Assembly: GCF_003143515.1 (NCBI RefSeq)
Contig: NZ_CP029343.1
Location: 4,526,001 to 4,590,000, forward strand
DNA: 64,000 bases
DNA from: Massilia oculi
GTDB taxonomy: Bacteria; Pseudomonadota; Gammaproteobacteria; Burkholderiales; Burkholderiaceae_D
Direction of reading: 5' to 3'
Positions 20,848-29,005 of the stretch are shown here, one piece after another. Position 1 is the stretch's first letter, and each line of letters starts with the position of its first letter. The translations under genes were made by a program, and so were the position numbers. The notes under the pieces are model-generated. The model saw only the letters and a list, made by a program, of their open reading frames with translations. It was not told where the DNA came from and made no database searches.

Positions 20848-20879
20848 GCGAATGCTGAACTGAAGTAAAAGCAGTGCAC

Positions 20880-20908
20880 AAAAAAGCCGGGTTCTCCCGG
20901 CTTTTTTG
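20880..20908 (+). terminator. intrinsic terminator of the rpsF-rplI operon
   Basis: A 12-bp stem AAAAAAGCCGGG/CCCGGCTTTTTT with a TTCT loop; the right arm supplies the T tract. The symmetric A and T tracts could make it work in both directions. Confidence 0.92.
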
Positions 20909-20956
20909 CTTTTGAAACTCACCAATTATGACAGCCGTGTGACAGGAGAAGGTATA

Positions 20957-22354
20957 ATGCCGCCCATGAACGCAGCACCCTCAGACCCGCAGATCGAAGC
21001 CCTGCGCATCCCCCCGCATTCCATCGAAGCAGAGCAGTCCGTCATCGGCGGCCTGCTGCGCGATAACGCCGCCTGGGACCGCATCGCCGACTTCATGCAC
21101 GCGGAAGACTTCTACCGTTACGATCACCGCATCATCTTCGAACAGATGGTCCGCCTGATCAATGCCGGCAAGCCGGCCGACGTGATCACGGTCTATGAAG
21201 CCTGCAACCAGCTCGGCAAGGCCGAGGAAGTGGGTGGCCTGCAATACCTGAACGCCATGGCGCAGAACACGCCGTCGGCGGCCAACATCCGCCGCTACGC
21301 CGAGATCGTGCGCGACCGCGGCATCCTGCGCCAGCTGATCACCGTCGCCGACGAGATTTCCGGCAATGCCTTCAATCCGCAGGGCAAGGAAGTCAAGCAG
21401 ATGCTCGACGAGGCCGAGTCGCGGATCTTCGCCATCGCCGAGCAGGGCGCCCGCGGCGCCCAGGGCTGGCTGGCGGTGCAGCCGCTGCTGACCCAGGTGG
21501 TCGAGCGCATCGACGAACTGTACTCGCGCGAGAACCAGGGCGAGATCACCGGCGTGCCGACCGGCTTCATCGACCTCGACCGCATGACGTCCGGCCTGCA
21601 GCCGGGCGACCTCGTCATCGTCGCCGGCCGTCCGTCGATGGGCAAGACCGCGTTCTCGGTGAATATCGGCGAGAACGTCGCGATCGAGGCCGGCCTGCCG
21701 GTCGCCGTGTTCTCGATGGAGATGGGCGGCGCCCAGCTGGCCATGCGTATGCTCGGCTCGGTCGGCCAGCTCGACCAGCACCGCCTGCGTACCGGCCGCC
21801 TGAACGACGAGGACTGGCCGCGCCTGACGCACGCCATCCAGAAGATGAACGACGCCCAGCTGTACATCGACGAAACGCCCGCCCTGAACCCGATCGAGAT
21901 GCGCGCGCGGGCACGACGCCTGGCGCGCCAGTGCGGCAAGCTCGGGCTGATCATCGTCGACTACCTGCAGCTGATGCAGGGTTCCAAGCCGGGCGACAAC
22001 CGCGCGTCCGAGATCTCCGAGATCTCGCGCTCGCTGAAAGGCCTGGCGAAAGAGCTGCAGTGCCCCGTGATCGCGCTGTCGCAGCTGAACCGCTCGCTGG
22101 AACAACGCCCCAACAAGCGTCCCGTGATGTCCGACTTGCGCGAATCCGGCGCTATCGAACAGGATGCGGACGTGATCATCTTCCTGTACCGCGACGAAGT
22201 CTACAACCCGGATTCGCCCGACAAGGGCACCGCCGAGATCATCATCGGCAAGCAGCGTAACGGTCCGATCGGCGCGATTCGCCTCACCTGGATCGGCCAG
22301 TACACCAAGTTTGGCAACTACAGCGGTAACCTCGCCGTCTATCAGGGCGACTAA
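20957..22354 (+). CDS. dnaB: replicative DNA helicase
   Basis: DnaB is the hexameric 5'-3' helicase at the replication fork. The 465-residue protein has the N-terminal primase-interacting domain (RIPPHSIEAEQSVIGGLL), the Walker A motif GRPSMGKT near residues 224-231, Walker B LIIVDYLQLM and the arginine-finger-containing EISRSLKGLAKEL/ LSQLNR region. ATG 20957 is preceded by AGGAGAAGG; ATG 20966 is possible. No intein is present. Confidence 0.97.
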   Translation: MPPMNAAPSDPQIEALRIPPHSIEAEQSVIGGLLRDNAAWDRIADFMHAEDFYRYDHRIIFEQMVRLINAGKPADVITVYEACNQLGKAEEVGGLQYLNAMAQNTPSAANIRRYAEIVRDRGILRQLITVADEISGNAFNPQGKEVKQMLDEAESRIFAIAEQGARGAQGWLAVQPLLTQVVERIDELYSRENQGEITGVPTGFIDLDRMTSGLQPGDLVIVAGRPSMGKTAFSVNIGENVAIEAGLPVAVFSMEMGGAQLAMRMLGSVGQLDQHRLRTGRLNDEDWPRLTHAIQKMNDAQLYIDETPALNPIEMRARARRLARQCGKLGLIIVDYLQLMQGSKPGDNRASEISEISRSLKGLAKELQCPVIALSQLNRSLEQRPNKRPVMSDLRESGAIEQDADVIIFLYRDEVYNPDSPDKGTAEIIIGKQRNGPIGAIRLTWIGQYTKFGNYSGNLAVYQGD

Positions 22355-22445
22355 GCCGCATACCGCGGCCCGCCTCACGCCGCACACCATGCCGTCGCTT
22401 TTCCCGGAGCGGCGGCAATCCCGAGAGAAAAACGGAGAAGAAACA

Positions 22446-23072
22446 ATGTTTGGACGCTTTTTGCCTAAAGAAGGCAATTTCTTTGAACTGTTCAACCAGC
22501 ACGCCGCCTTGTGCGTGAAGGGTGCCCATGAAATGGTCGGCCTGATGACCAATTTCGACGATCTGGAAACCCGCACCCATGCGGTCGAAACGATCGAAAA
22601 GCAGGCCGACAAGATCACCTACGCCACGGTCGACCTGCTGCACAAGACCTTCATCACTCCGCTCGACCGCGACGACATCCACAAGCTGATCACGCGCATG
22701 GACGACATCCTGGACATGATGGAAGACGCGGCCCAGACCGTGTCGCTGTATGACCTGCATGCGGTCACGCCGGAGGCGAAACGCCTGGCCGAGCTGTGCC
22801 TGTCGTGCTGCCTGAAGGTGCAGGAAGCGGTCTCGATGCTGCACGATATGGACAACGCGCCGAAGATCGTCGCCATCTGCGAAGAAATCGACCGCTTCGA
22901 ATCGGATGCCGACCACGTGATGCGCGCCGCCATGTCCAAGCTGTTCCGCGACGAACCGGACGTGCGCAACCTGATCAAGATGAAGGCGATCTACGAGATC
23001 CTGGAAACCGTTACCGACCGCTGCGAAGACGTGGCCAACATCATCGAAGGCATCATCGTCGAGAACGCGTAA
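22446..23072 (+). CDS. DUF47 / PhoU-like phosphate transport accessory protein
   Basis: A 208-residue all-helical protein of the TIGR00153/DUF47 family: MFGRFLPKEGNFFELFNQHA is the family start, with repeated PhoU-like helices containing ETIEKQADKITY and EIDRFESDADHVMR metal-binding-type motifs. It lies 23 bases upstream of the Pit transporter, the usual pairing, and probably modulates phosphate uptake. ATG 22446 is chosen because upstream codons encode no conserved sequence. Confidence 0.92.
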   Translation: MFGRFLPKEGNFFELFNQHAALCVKGAHEMVGLMTNFDDLETRTHAVETIEKQADKITYATVDLLHKTFITPLDRDDIHKLITRMDDILDMMEDAAQTVSLYDLHAVTPEAKRLAELCLSCCLKVQEAVSMLHDMDNAPKIVAICEEIDRFESDADHVMRAAMSKLFRDEPDVRNLIKMKAIYEILETVTDRCEDVANIIEGIIVENA

Positions 23073-23095
23073 GCGCCTTCGAACCGGTAACGATT

Positions 23096-24106
23096 ATGGA
23101 AACTCTACATATCAGCATTTACGTGCTGGGCATGCTGGTCGTCCTCGCGCTGATCTTCGACTTCATGAACGGCTTCCACGACTCGGCGAACTCGATCGCC
23201 ACCGTCGTGTCGACCGGCGTCCTGAAGCCGCAGCACGCGGTGGCGATGGCCGCCTTCTTCAACTTCATCGCGATCTTCGTGGTCAACATGAAGGTGGCCC
23301 AGACCATCGGCAAGGGGACCATCGACCCGCAGATCGTCGACCACTACGTCATCTTCGGCGCGCTGGTGGGGGCGATCTCCTGGAACCTGATCACCTGGTA
23401 CTACGGCATCCCGTCCTCGTCCTCGCACGCCCTGATCGGCGGCCTGGTGGGCGCGGCGGTGGCCAAGGCCGGCACCGGCTCCCTGATCTCCGGCGGCTTG
23501 CTCAAGACCGTCGCCTTCATCGTGGTGGCGCCGCTGCTGGGCTTCGCGCTGGGGTCGATCATCATGCTGATCGTGGCCTGGGTGTTCGTCAAGGCGACGC
23601 CGCGCAAGGTCGACGGGCTGTTCCGCAAGCTGCAGCTGCTGTCGGCCGCAGCCTATTCGCTGGGCCACGGCGGCAACGATGCGCAGAAAACCATGGGCAT
23701 CATCTGGATGCTCCTGATCGCGGCAGGCTACGTCAGCGCCAACGACGCGCATCCACCGGCGTGGGTCATCATCTCGTGCTACGCCGCGATCGCCTTCGGT
23801 ACGCTGTTCGGCGGCTGGCGCATCGTCAAGACCATGGGCCAGAAGATCACCAAGCTCAAGCCCGTGGGCGGCTTCTGCGCCGAGACCGGCGGCGCCATGA
23901 CCCTGCTGATGTCGAGCGCGTTCGGCATCCCGGTGTCGACCACCCACACCATCACCGGCGCCATCGTCGGCGTGGGCGCCGCGCAAAAGGCCTCGGCCGT
24001 GCGCTGGGGCGTGGCCGGCAACATCGTGTGGGCGTGGGTCTTCACCATCCCGGCGTCGGCGTTCATCGCGGCGGTGGCATGGTGGGTTGGGACCCTGATC
24101 CTGTAA
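23096..24106 (+). CDS. pit: inorganic phosphate transporter, PiT family
   Basis: A 336-residue polytopic inner-membrane protein that imports phosphate, probably as metal phosphate with protons. The two PiT signatures are visible: FDFMNGFHDSANSIATVVST near residue 19 and the second repeat GHGGNDAQKTMGII; PSSSSHALIGG and VSTTHTITGAIVG are the paired internal repeats. ATG 23096 starts the first membrane helix directly. It ends in a long bidirectional terminator. Confidence 0.95.
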   Translation: METLHISIYVLGMLVVLALIFDFMNGFHDSANSIATVVSTGVLKPQHAVAMAAFFNFIAIFVVNMKVAQTIGKGTIDPQIVDHYVIFGALVGAISWNLITWYYGIPSSSSHALIGGLVGAAVAKAGTGSLISGGLLKTVAFIVVAPLLGFALGSIIMLIVAWVFVKATPRKVDGLFRKLQLLSAAAYSLGHGGNDAQKTMGIIWMLLIAAGYVSANDAHPPAWVIISCYAAIAFGTLFGGWRIVKTMGQKITKLKPVGGFCAETGGAMTLLMSSAFGIPVSTTHTITGAIVGVGAAQKASAVRWGVAGNIVWAWVFTIPASAFIAAVAWWVGTLIL

Positions 24107-24120
24107 GCAGCGCGGGATCG

Positions 24121-24163
24121 CACAAAGCAAAAGCGGAGCCGGTGGCTCCGCTTTTGCTTTGTG
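24121..24163. terminator. bidirectional terminator between pit and the MBL hydrolase gene
   Basis: A perfect 20-bp inverted repeat: CACAAAGCAAAAGCGGAGCC and its complement, separated by GGT. It sits 14 bases after the pit stop and 11 bases past the stop of the opposing gene. CTTTTGCTTT supplies T-rich tails on both strands. Confidence 0.85.
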
Positions 24164-24174
24164 CCTTGTGCTGC

Positions 24175-25065
24175 CTACCCGAGATCGACTTCCAGCCCTT
24201 CCCAGGCCAGGAATACCCGCAAATTCGCCAGCCGCTCTGCATAGCGCGCCATCACTCCGGCGAATACCGCTTCCAGTTCATCGTCCCCGCGCGTCGGTTC
24301 GTGGTGGGTGCAATACAGTGTCTTCGCGCCCACGCGCAGCGCCATCTCGAGCGCGCCGTCGAAGGTGCCGTGGCCCCAGCCCCGCTTGGACGGGTATTCC
24401 TCGCGCGTATACGAGCAGTCGACGATCAGGGCGTCCACGCCGCGCATGACGGCGTCCATGCGGCGCTCGCGCTCGCGCAGATGTTCCTCGCAGGCGGCAT
24501 GTTCGTCGCTTGCGTCCGGGTGCGGGTTGGGCCATGGCTCGTGGTCGCCGGTGAAGAACAGCGACTTGCCGTTGCAGTCGATGCGGTAGCCGAGGTTGAG
24601 CACCGGGTGGTTCATGGCCACGTTCGACACCACCGCGTCTTCCACCGCGATCGGCGTTTCGATGTCGAGCGTGCGGTAGTCGAGGGTGGCGCTCATCTCG
24701 GCCTCGCCGACCGGGAAATAACTGTTCTGCAGCTGCACGTTCATCACGTGCTCGATGCCGTGGCCCGTGGTTTGGTCGAGGGCGCCGTGCAGGCGCACCC
24801 GGTTGCCCTTGACGAACAGCGGCGCGAAGAAGGGCAGGCCGTGGATGTGGTCCCAGTGGCTGTGCGTGATGAAGATATTGGCCGCCACCGGCCCCTGCTG
24901 GACCAAGTGCTGGGCCAGCGGAAACAGCCCGGTGCCGCCGTCCAGGACCAGGAGGGCGCCGGCGTCGGTGCGCACCTCGATGCAGGTGGTGTTGCCGCCG
25001 TAGCGCGCGGTGCGCGGACCCGGCGAAGGGATCGATCCTCGTACTCCCCAGAACCGGAATTTCAT
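24175..25065 (-). CDS. MBL-fold metal-dependent hydrolase
   Basis: A 296-residue metallo-beta-lactamase-fold protein. The N-terminus KFRFWGVRGSIPSPG with YGGNTTCIEV is typical of the PhnP/cyclic-phosphodiesterase-like subgroup. Metal ligands are visible in THSHWDHIHG (HxHxDH), the Asp of FFTGDHEPW and the His of TLYCTHHEP. The substrate is unknown; candidates are cyclic nucleotides or other phosphodiesters. No signal peptide is seen, so it is cytosolic. It stands alone between a terminator and the sigma-factor operon. Confidence 0.85.
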   Translation of the reverse strand: MKFRFWGVRGSIPSPGPRTARYGGNTTCIEVRTDAGALLVLDGGTGLFPLAQHLVQQGPVAANIFITHSHWDHIHGLPFFAPLFVKGNRVRLHGALDQTTGHGIEHVMNVQLQNSYFPVGEAEMSATLDYRTLDIETPIAVEDAVVSNVAMNHPVLNLGYRIDCNGKSLFFTGDHEPWPNPHPDASDEHAACEEHLRERERRMDAVMRGVDALIVDCSYTREEYPSKRGWGHGTFDGALEMALRVGAKTLYCTHHEPTRGDDELEAVFAGVMARYAERLANLRVFLAWEGLEVDLG

Positions 25066-25175
25066 TGCACGCCTCCCGTCACGAATCGTTTGCTTATTAT
25101 TCTATACAGCCTCGATCATAGCGGTATGTATCCATCCGGCATAGTCATCAATTAACGCCAGGTATTTGCGCAGGC

Positions 25176-26462
25176 TCATGCGTCCGCCGCGTCGCGCGTC
25201 CGCGCCAGCAGCAATTCGCGCTCGGCGGCGTTGGCGGTGAGCGTGGCGGCGCGCGCGAATTCGGCGCGGGCTTCGGGCCGGCGGCCGAGCTTGAACAGCA
25301 GGTCGCCGCGCACGCTCGGCAGCCAGTGATAGCCGTCCAGCCGGCCGTCGGCGAGCAGCCGGTCGGCCAGCGCCAGGCCGGCCTCGGGGCCGTCGGCCAT
25401 GCCCACCGCCACCGCGCGGTTGAGCTCGACGACCGGAGAGGGTTGGACCGCGGCCAGTTCGCCGTAGAGGTCGGCAATGCGGCGCCAGTCGGTCAGTTCG
25501 GCGCGGTGGGCGCGCGCGTGGCAGGCGGCGATCTCGGCTTGCAGCAGGTAGGGACCGCGTGGGCCGGCGATGCGCGCGGCGCGCTCGAGGGCGGCCAGGC
25601 CGCGCCGGACCAGCACGCCGTCCCAGCGCGCACGGTCCTGGTCGAGCAGCAGTACCGGCCGCCTTGCCGCGTCCAGGCGCGCCGCCATGCGCGACGCCTG
25701 CAGCTCCATCAGCGCCGCCAGGCCATGGACTTCGGGCTCGTTCGGCGCCAGCTCGGCCAGGATGCGGCCCAGGCGCAACGCCTCGTCGACCAGGGCCGGG
25801 CGCATCCAGTCGGCGCCGGCCGTTGCGGCGTAGCCTTCGTTGAAAATCAGGTAGACCGCCTCCAGCACGGCCCCCAGGCGTTCGCCCAGCTCGGCCGGTG
25901 GCGGCAGCTCGAACGGCACCCTGGCCTCGCCCAGGGTGCGCTTGGCGCGCACGATGCGCTGGGCCATGGTGCTCTCGGGGACCAGGAAGGCGCGCGCGAC
26001 TTCACCGGTAGACAATCCGCCGAGCAGCTTGAGCGTCAGCGCCAGGCGCGCATCGAGCGACAGCACCGGGTGGCAGGCGGTGAACATCAGGCGCAGCAGG
26101 TCGTCCCTGAGTACGTCGTTGCGCCTGGCGTCGAGGTCGTCCACGAAATCCGGCACGCTCAGTTCCTTTCTTCCTGCCTCCTGGGCCAGCAGGTCGAGGC
26201 CGATCTGTTCCAGTTTCTGGCGCAGGTTGCGGTCGCGCCGCAGCAGGTCGAAGGCGCCGTTGCGCGCCGTCGTGAGCAGCCAGGCGCCGGGGCGGTCAGG
26301 GATGCCGTCTTGCGGCCAGCGTTCCAGCGCCGTCACCAGGGCGTCCTGGGCCAGCTCCTCGGCCAGCCCGACATCGCGCACGATGCGCGCGACGCTGCCG
26401 ACGATGCGGCCGGATTCGATCCGCCACAGCGCCGCGAGGGTGTCCTCGACCTTGCCCGTCAT
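25176..26462 (-). CDS. ECF42-type RNA polymerase sigma factor with TPR-like C-terminus
   Basis: The 428-residue protein has sigma region 2 at the N-terminus (GLAEELAQDALVTALERWP; RPGAWLLTTARNGAFDLLRR), sigma region 4 near residues 125-185 (GLSTGEVARAFLVPESTMAQ, RIVRAKRTL) and a long helical C-terminal extension starting VYLIFNEGYAAT (DUF6596). This layout and the two upstream DGPF/YCII genes mark the ECF42 group, which lacks an anti-sigma factor and relies on its extension. ATG 26462 overlaps the VOC gene stop as ATGA, so translation is coupled. Confidence 0.9.
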   Translation of the reverse strand: MTGKVEDTLAALWRIESGRIVGSVARIVRDVGLAEELAQDALVTALERWPQDGIPDRPGAWLLTTARNGAFDLLRRDRNLRQKLEQIGLDLLAQEAGRKELSVPDFVDDLDARRNDVLRDDLLRLMFTACHPVLSLDARLALTLKLLGGLSTGEVARAFLVPESTMAQRIVRAKRTLGEARVPFELPPPAELGERLGAVLEAVYLIFNEGYAATAGADWMRPALVDEALRLGRILAELAPNEPEVHGLAALMELQASRMAARLDAARRPVLLLDQDRARWDGVLVRRGLAALERAARIAGPRGPYLLQAEIAACHARAHRAELTDWRRIADLYGELAAVQPSPVVELNRAVAVGMADGPEAGLALADRLLADGRLDGYHWLPSVRGDLLFKLGRRPEARAEFARAATLTANAAERELLLARTRDAADA

Positions 26463-26887
26463 TGCCCTTCGCTCGGCGGCATGCTTTCCTGCATTTCTTC
26501 CATGAAGGCCAGCTCCCAGATGTGGCCATCGAGGTCCTCGAAGGCGTGCTGGTACATGAAGCCATGGTCCTGCGCCTCGCGCGCAATGCTGCCGCCGGCC
26601 GCCACCGCTTTGGCCACCATGTCGTCGACCGCGGCGCGGCTGTCGCGCGACAGGCACAGCAGCACTTCGGTGCTGGTGCGGGCGTCGGCGATCTTCTTGC
26701 TGATGAAGGTCTGGAAGAAGGGCTCGGCCAGCAGCATCACGTAGATGTGGTCGTTGCTGACGATCATGCAGGCAGCGTTGTCGTCGCTGAACTGGGGATG
26801 GAAGCCGAAGCCGAGGGCGCCGAAGAAGGCGCGGCTTGCCTCGAGGTTCTTGACGGGCAGGTTGACGTAGATTTGCTGCTTGCTCAT
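26459..26887 (-). CDS. VOC (glyoxalase/bleomycin-resistance fold) protein
   Basis: A 142-residue protein with paired beta-alpha-beta-beta-beta modules: SKQQIYVNLPVKNLEASRAF and GFMYQHAFEDLDGHIWELAF. The His/Glu positions fit a metal-binding VOC protein, but the substrate is unknown. It lies third in the DGPF-DGPF-VOC-sigma operon and its stop overlaps the sigma-factor start. Confidence 0.88.
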   Translation of the reverse strand: MSKQQIYVNLPVKNLEASRAFFGALGFGFHPQFSDDNAACMIVSNDHIYVMLLAEPFFQTFISKKIADARTSTEVLLCLSRDSRAAVDDMVAKAVAAGGSIAREAQDHGFMYQHAFEDLDGHIWELAFMEEMQESMPPSEGQ

Positions 26888-26908
26888 GAAGGTTCTCCGG
26901 TCTCGGGC

Positions 26909-27307
26909 TTATTGCGCGCGCATGCGTTCGATGGTCTCGCTCGGCGGAAAGTCGTCCAGTTCGAACACCTGGCGCACCTCGATCTCGGCTTCCAGGCCCG
27001 GACCCTGGGGATTGGGGAAACGGCGCGTCCATTCGAGCGCCTCCTCGCGCGAGCGGACCTGGATCAGGGTATAGCCGGCAATCAGTTCCTTGGTCTCTGC
27101 GAATGGGCCATCGACGACGCGCCGCTCGCCGCCTTCGTAGCGGATGCGCCAGCCCTGGCTGGTCGGCTTGAGGCCATTGCCGTCGAGGAGGACGCCGGCG
27201 CGCGCCAGCTCCTGGTGGTAGTCGTTCATTTCGGCGAGCAGCGACTCTTGCGGCATCTCTCCCGCTTCGGTCGCGGCGCTGGCCTTGACGATGATCATGA
27301 AACGCAT
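26909..27307 (-). CDS. YCII/DGPF-domain protein
   Basis: A 132-residue ferredoxin-fold protein of the YCII-related family, named for its DGPF motif, seen here as RRVVDGPFAETKELIAGY. The start at 27307 gives the usual MRFMIIVKA N-terminus; upstream codons are not conserved-looking. DGPF proteins are the standard partners of ECF42 sigma factors; their biochemical role is unknown. The gene lies 21 bases upstream of the VOC gene. Confidence 0.88.
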   Translation of the reverse strand: MRFMIIVKASAATEAGEMPQESLLAEMNDYHQELARAGVLLDGNGLKPTSQGWRIRYEGGERRVVDGPFAETKELIAGYTLIQVRSREEALEWTRRFPNPQGPGLEAEIEVRQVFELDDFPPSETIERMRAQ

Positions 27308-27418
27308 GGTGTTCTCCTGTGGTGGTGAGTGGCCCGCGGCGGCAGGTCTTTCATGGTCCACGACGAACGGCGCTCACCGTTTTCGACATTCCTGACAAAC
27401 AATCATGAAAAATGTTTT

Positions 27419-27775
27419 CTAGCGCATGAAGCAGGGCGCCAGCGCGCGCACCTCAACCGTCGCCCATTCGGCGGCCGGGCACTCGGCTGCCAGCGCGATC
27501 GCCTCGTCGCGCGAGTCGACGTCGACCATGAAGAAGCCGCCCACCATTTCCTTGGCTTCGGCGAACGGGCCATCGACGATGCGCGCCTTGCCGGCCGGGA
27601 CGGTCACCCGCACCGCACTCTCCGTGGATGCCAGCGACTCGGCCGCCAGCAGCAGGCCGCGTTCCTTGAGCTCGTCGCCCCAGCGCAGCATGCGCTCGTA
27701 GGCGGCGCGTCCTTCAACGTCGCTGCGGGTGGCGCGCTGGCCGACGGGCTCGTGAATGAGCAGCATGTGAGGCAT
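27419..27775 (-). CDS. second YCII/DGPF-domain protein
   Basis: A 118-residue paralogue beginning MPHMLLIHEPVGQRATRSD with the motif ARIVDGPFAEAKEMVGGFFM. It is first in the operon; its stop is 111 bases upstream of the next DGPF gene. The ATG at 27775 is preceded by GAGGAACAACC, a good ribosome site; a longer frame upstream is not supported. The IS1595 element sits 91 bases upstream of the start codon and could separate it from its native promoter. Confidence 0.85.
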   Translation of the reverse strand: MPHMLLIHEPVGQRATRSDVEGRAAYERMLRWGDELKERGLLLAAESLASTESAVRVTVPAGKARIVDGPFAEAKEMVGGFFMVDVDSRDEAIALAAECPAAEWATVEVRALAPCFMR

Positions 27776-27858
27776 GGTTGTTCCTCTGGATGAGATGTGT
27801 TTGGACGCGTGGACGGCGTAGCCATCCACCCTATGGTAGCGCTGTTTGCGCTTCAGGC

Positions 27859-27866
27859 AAAAAAAA
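27859..27866. repeat. target-site duplication, left copy (A8)
   Basis: Eight A residues directly abut the left terminal repeat and are matched by eight A residues at 28937-28944. The right copy is the T tract of the phoH terminator when read on the - strand. Confidence 0.85.
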
Positions 27867-28936
27867 GGCGCTGTACCCGTTAGATATGGATGAGCATTGA
27901 ACTGCTGAGCTGACCCGTGGTCCAACCCCGGTCGTCATCGATCGGGAGCGTGCAATGAAAGCGCCGGAGTTTGCGAAGCTGTTCAACGGGTTGCCGCTGC
28001 TGAACCAGCCGCAGCGCCAGCGGGTGCTCGCCGTCCTGCATCCGGCAGCCGGGCTCGACCGAGTGATCGCCCTCATCGGCGAGATCCGGTCAAAAGAGCG
28101 CTGCTGCCCGGACTGCGGCTGCGAGCGTTGTCACCGCCATGGCCGGGCCAACGACCTGCAACGCTTTCGCTGCTGCGCATGCGGCCGCACCTTCAACGAT
28201 CTGACCGGCACGCCGCTGGCGCGGCTCAGGCACAAGGACAAGTGGCTCGATTACCTGGACACGGTGCTCGATTCCCGCACGGTCCGTTCGGCGGCCAAGC
28301 GGGTCGGCGTGCACCGGAACACGACCTTTCGCTGGCGCCACCGCTTCCTCGACCGGGTCAAGGACGACCGGCCCGAGCGCCTGGCCGGCATCGTCGAGGC
28401 CGACGAGATGTTCCTGCTCGAATCGCAGAAGGGGTCGCGCAAGCTCGATCGCCCTCCGCGCAAACGCGGTGGCAGGGCCGCCCTGCGCGGCATTTCACGT
28501 CACCTCGACTGCATCCTGGTGGCGCGCGACCGCAGCGGACAGACCATCGATGCCGTCACCGGCCGCGGCGCCTTGAAGGTGACCCAACTGATCAAGCACC
28601 TGCTGCCGAAACTTGATGCGCAAGCGCTGCTGGTCACCGACGCCAACACCGCCTATTCCGCCTTCGCACTTGCCCATGGTATTGCGCACCAGGCCGTCAA
28701 CCTCAGTGCCGGCGAACGGGTGCGCAGCGGCGTCGAGGGCGCGATCCATATTCAAAATGTAAACGCTTATCATCGGCGCTTCAAGGAATGGCTGACGCGC
28801 TTCCATGGCCTGGCGTCGCGCTGGCTACCCAACTACCTTGGCTGGCGTTGGGCGATCGATGGTGGGAGGGTCACTTCCGTCGAGCAATTGCTGCGTATCG
28901 CATTCAAGGTCATCAACAGATAACGATGACAGCGCC
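27867..28936 (+). mobile_element. complete IS1595-family insertion sequence
   Basis: A 1070-bp element bounded by terminal inverted repeats GGCGCTGTACCCGTTA (27867-27882) and, on the - strand, GGCGCTGTCATCGTTA (28921-28936), matching at 13 of 16 positions. It is flanked by 8-bp direct repeats AAAAAAAA (27859-27866 and 28937-28944), the expected 8-bp target duplication for the family. It carries one transposase gene whose TAA lies inside the right terminal repeat. The intact frame and clean ends suggest recent insertion. Confidence 0.93.
27955..28923 (+). CDS. IS1595-family transposase
   Basis: A 322-residue transposase with an N-terminal zinc ribbon (CCPDCGCERCHRHG and RFRCCACGRTF), an HTH segment (SRTVRSAAKRVGVHRNTTF) and an ISXO2-like DDE domain: IVEADEMFLLE, LLVTDANTAYSAFA and the NVNAYHRRFKEWL segment. 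The frame is uninterrupted and the protein has the normal length, so it may be active. ATG 27955 follows GGGAGCGTGCA. Confidence 0.93.
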   Translation: MKAPEFAKLFNGLPLLNQPQRQRVLAVLHPAAGLDRVIALIGEIRSKERCCPDCGCERCHRHGRANDLQRFRCCACGRTFNDLTGTPLARLRHKDKWLDYLDTVLDSRTVRSAAKRVGVHRNTTFRWRHRFLDRVKDDRPERLAGIVEADEMFLLESQKGSRKLDRPPRKRGGRAALRGISRHLDCILVARDRSGQTIDAVTGRGALKVTQLIKHLLPKLDAQALLVTDANTAYSAFALAHGIAHQAVNLSAGERVRSGVEGAIHIQNVNAYHRRFKEWLTRFHGLASRWLPNYLGWRWAIDGGRVTSVEQLLRIAFKVINR

Positions 28937-28969
28937 AAAAAAAACGCCCGCCGGTGAGGGCGGGCGTTT
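28937..28969 (-). terminator. phoH terminator whose T tract is the IS target site
   Basis: On the - strand, an 11-bp stem AAACGCCCGCC/GGCGGGCGTTT (28942-28969) is followed by eight T residues (28937-28944), 36 bases after the PIN-PhoH stop. The T tract is one copy of the IS1595 target duplication, so the terminator remains intact after insertion. Confidence 0.88.
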
Positions 28970-29005
28970 GGTGGCACTGCCGCCTCTTGCAGGCGGCCTG
29001 CGGTG

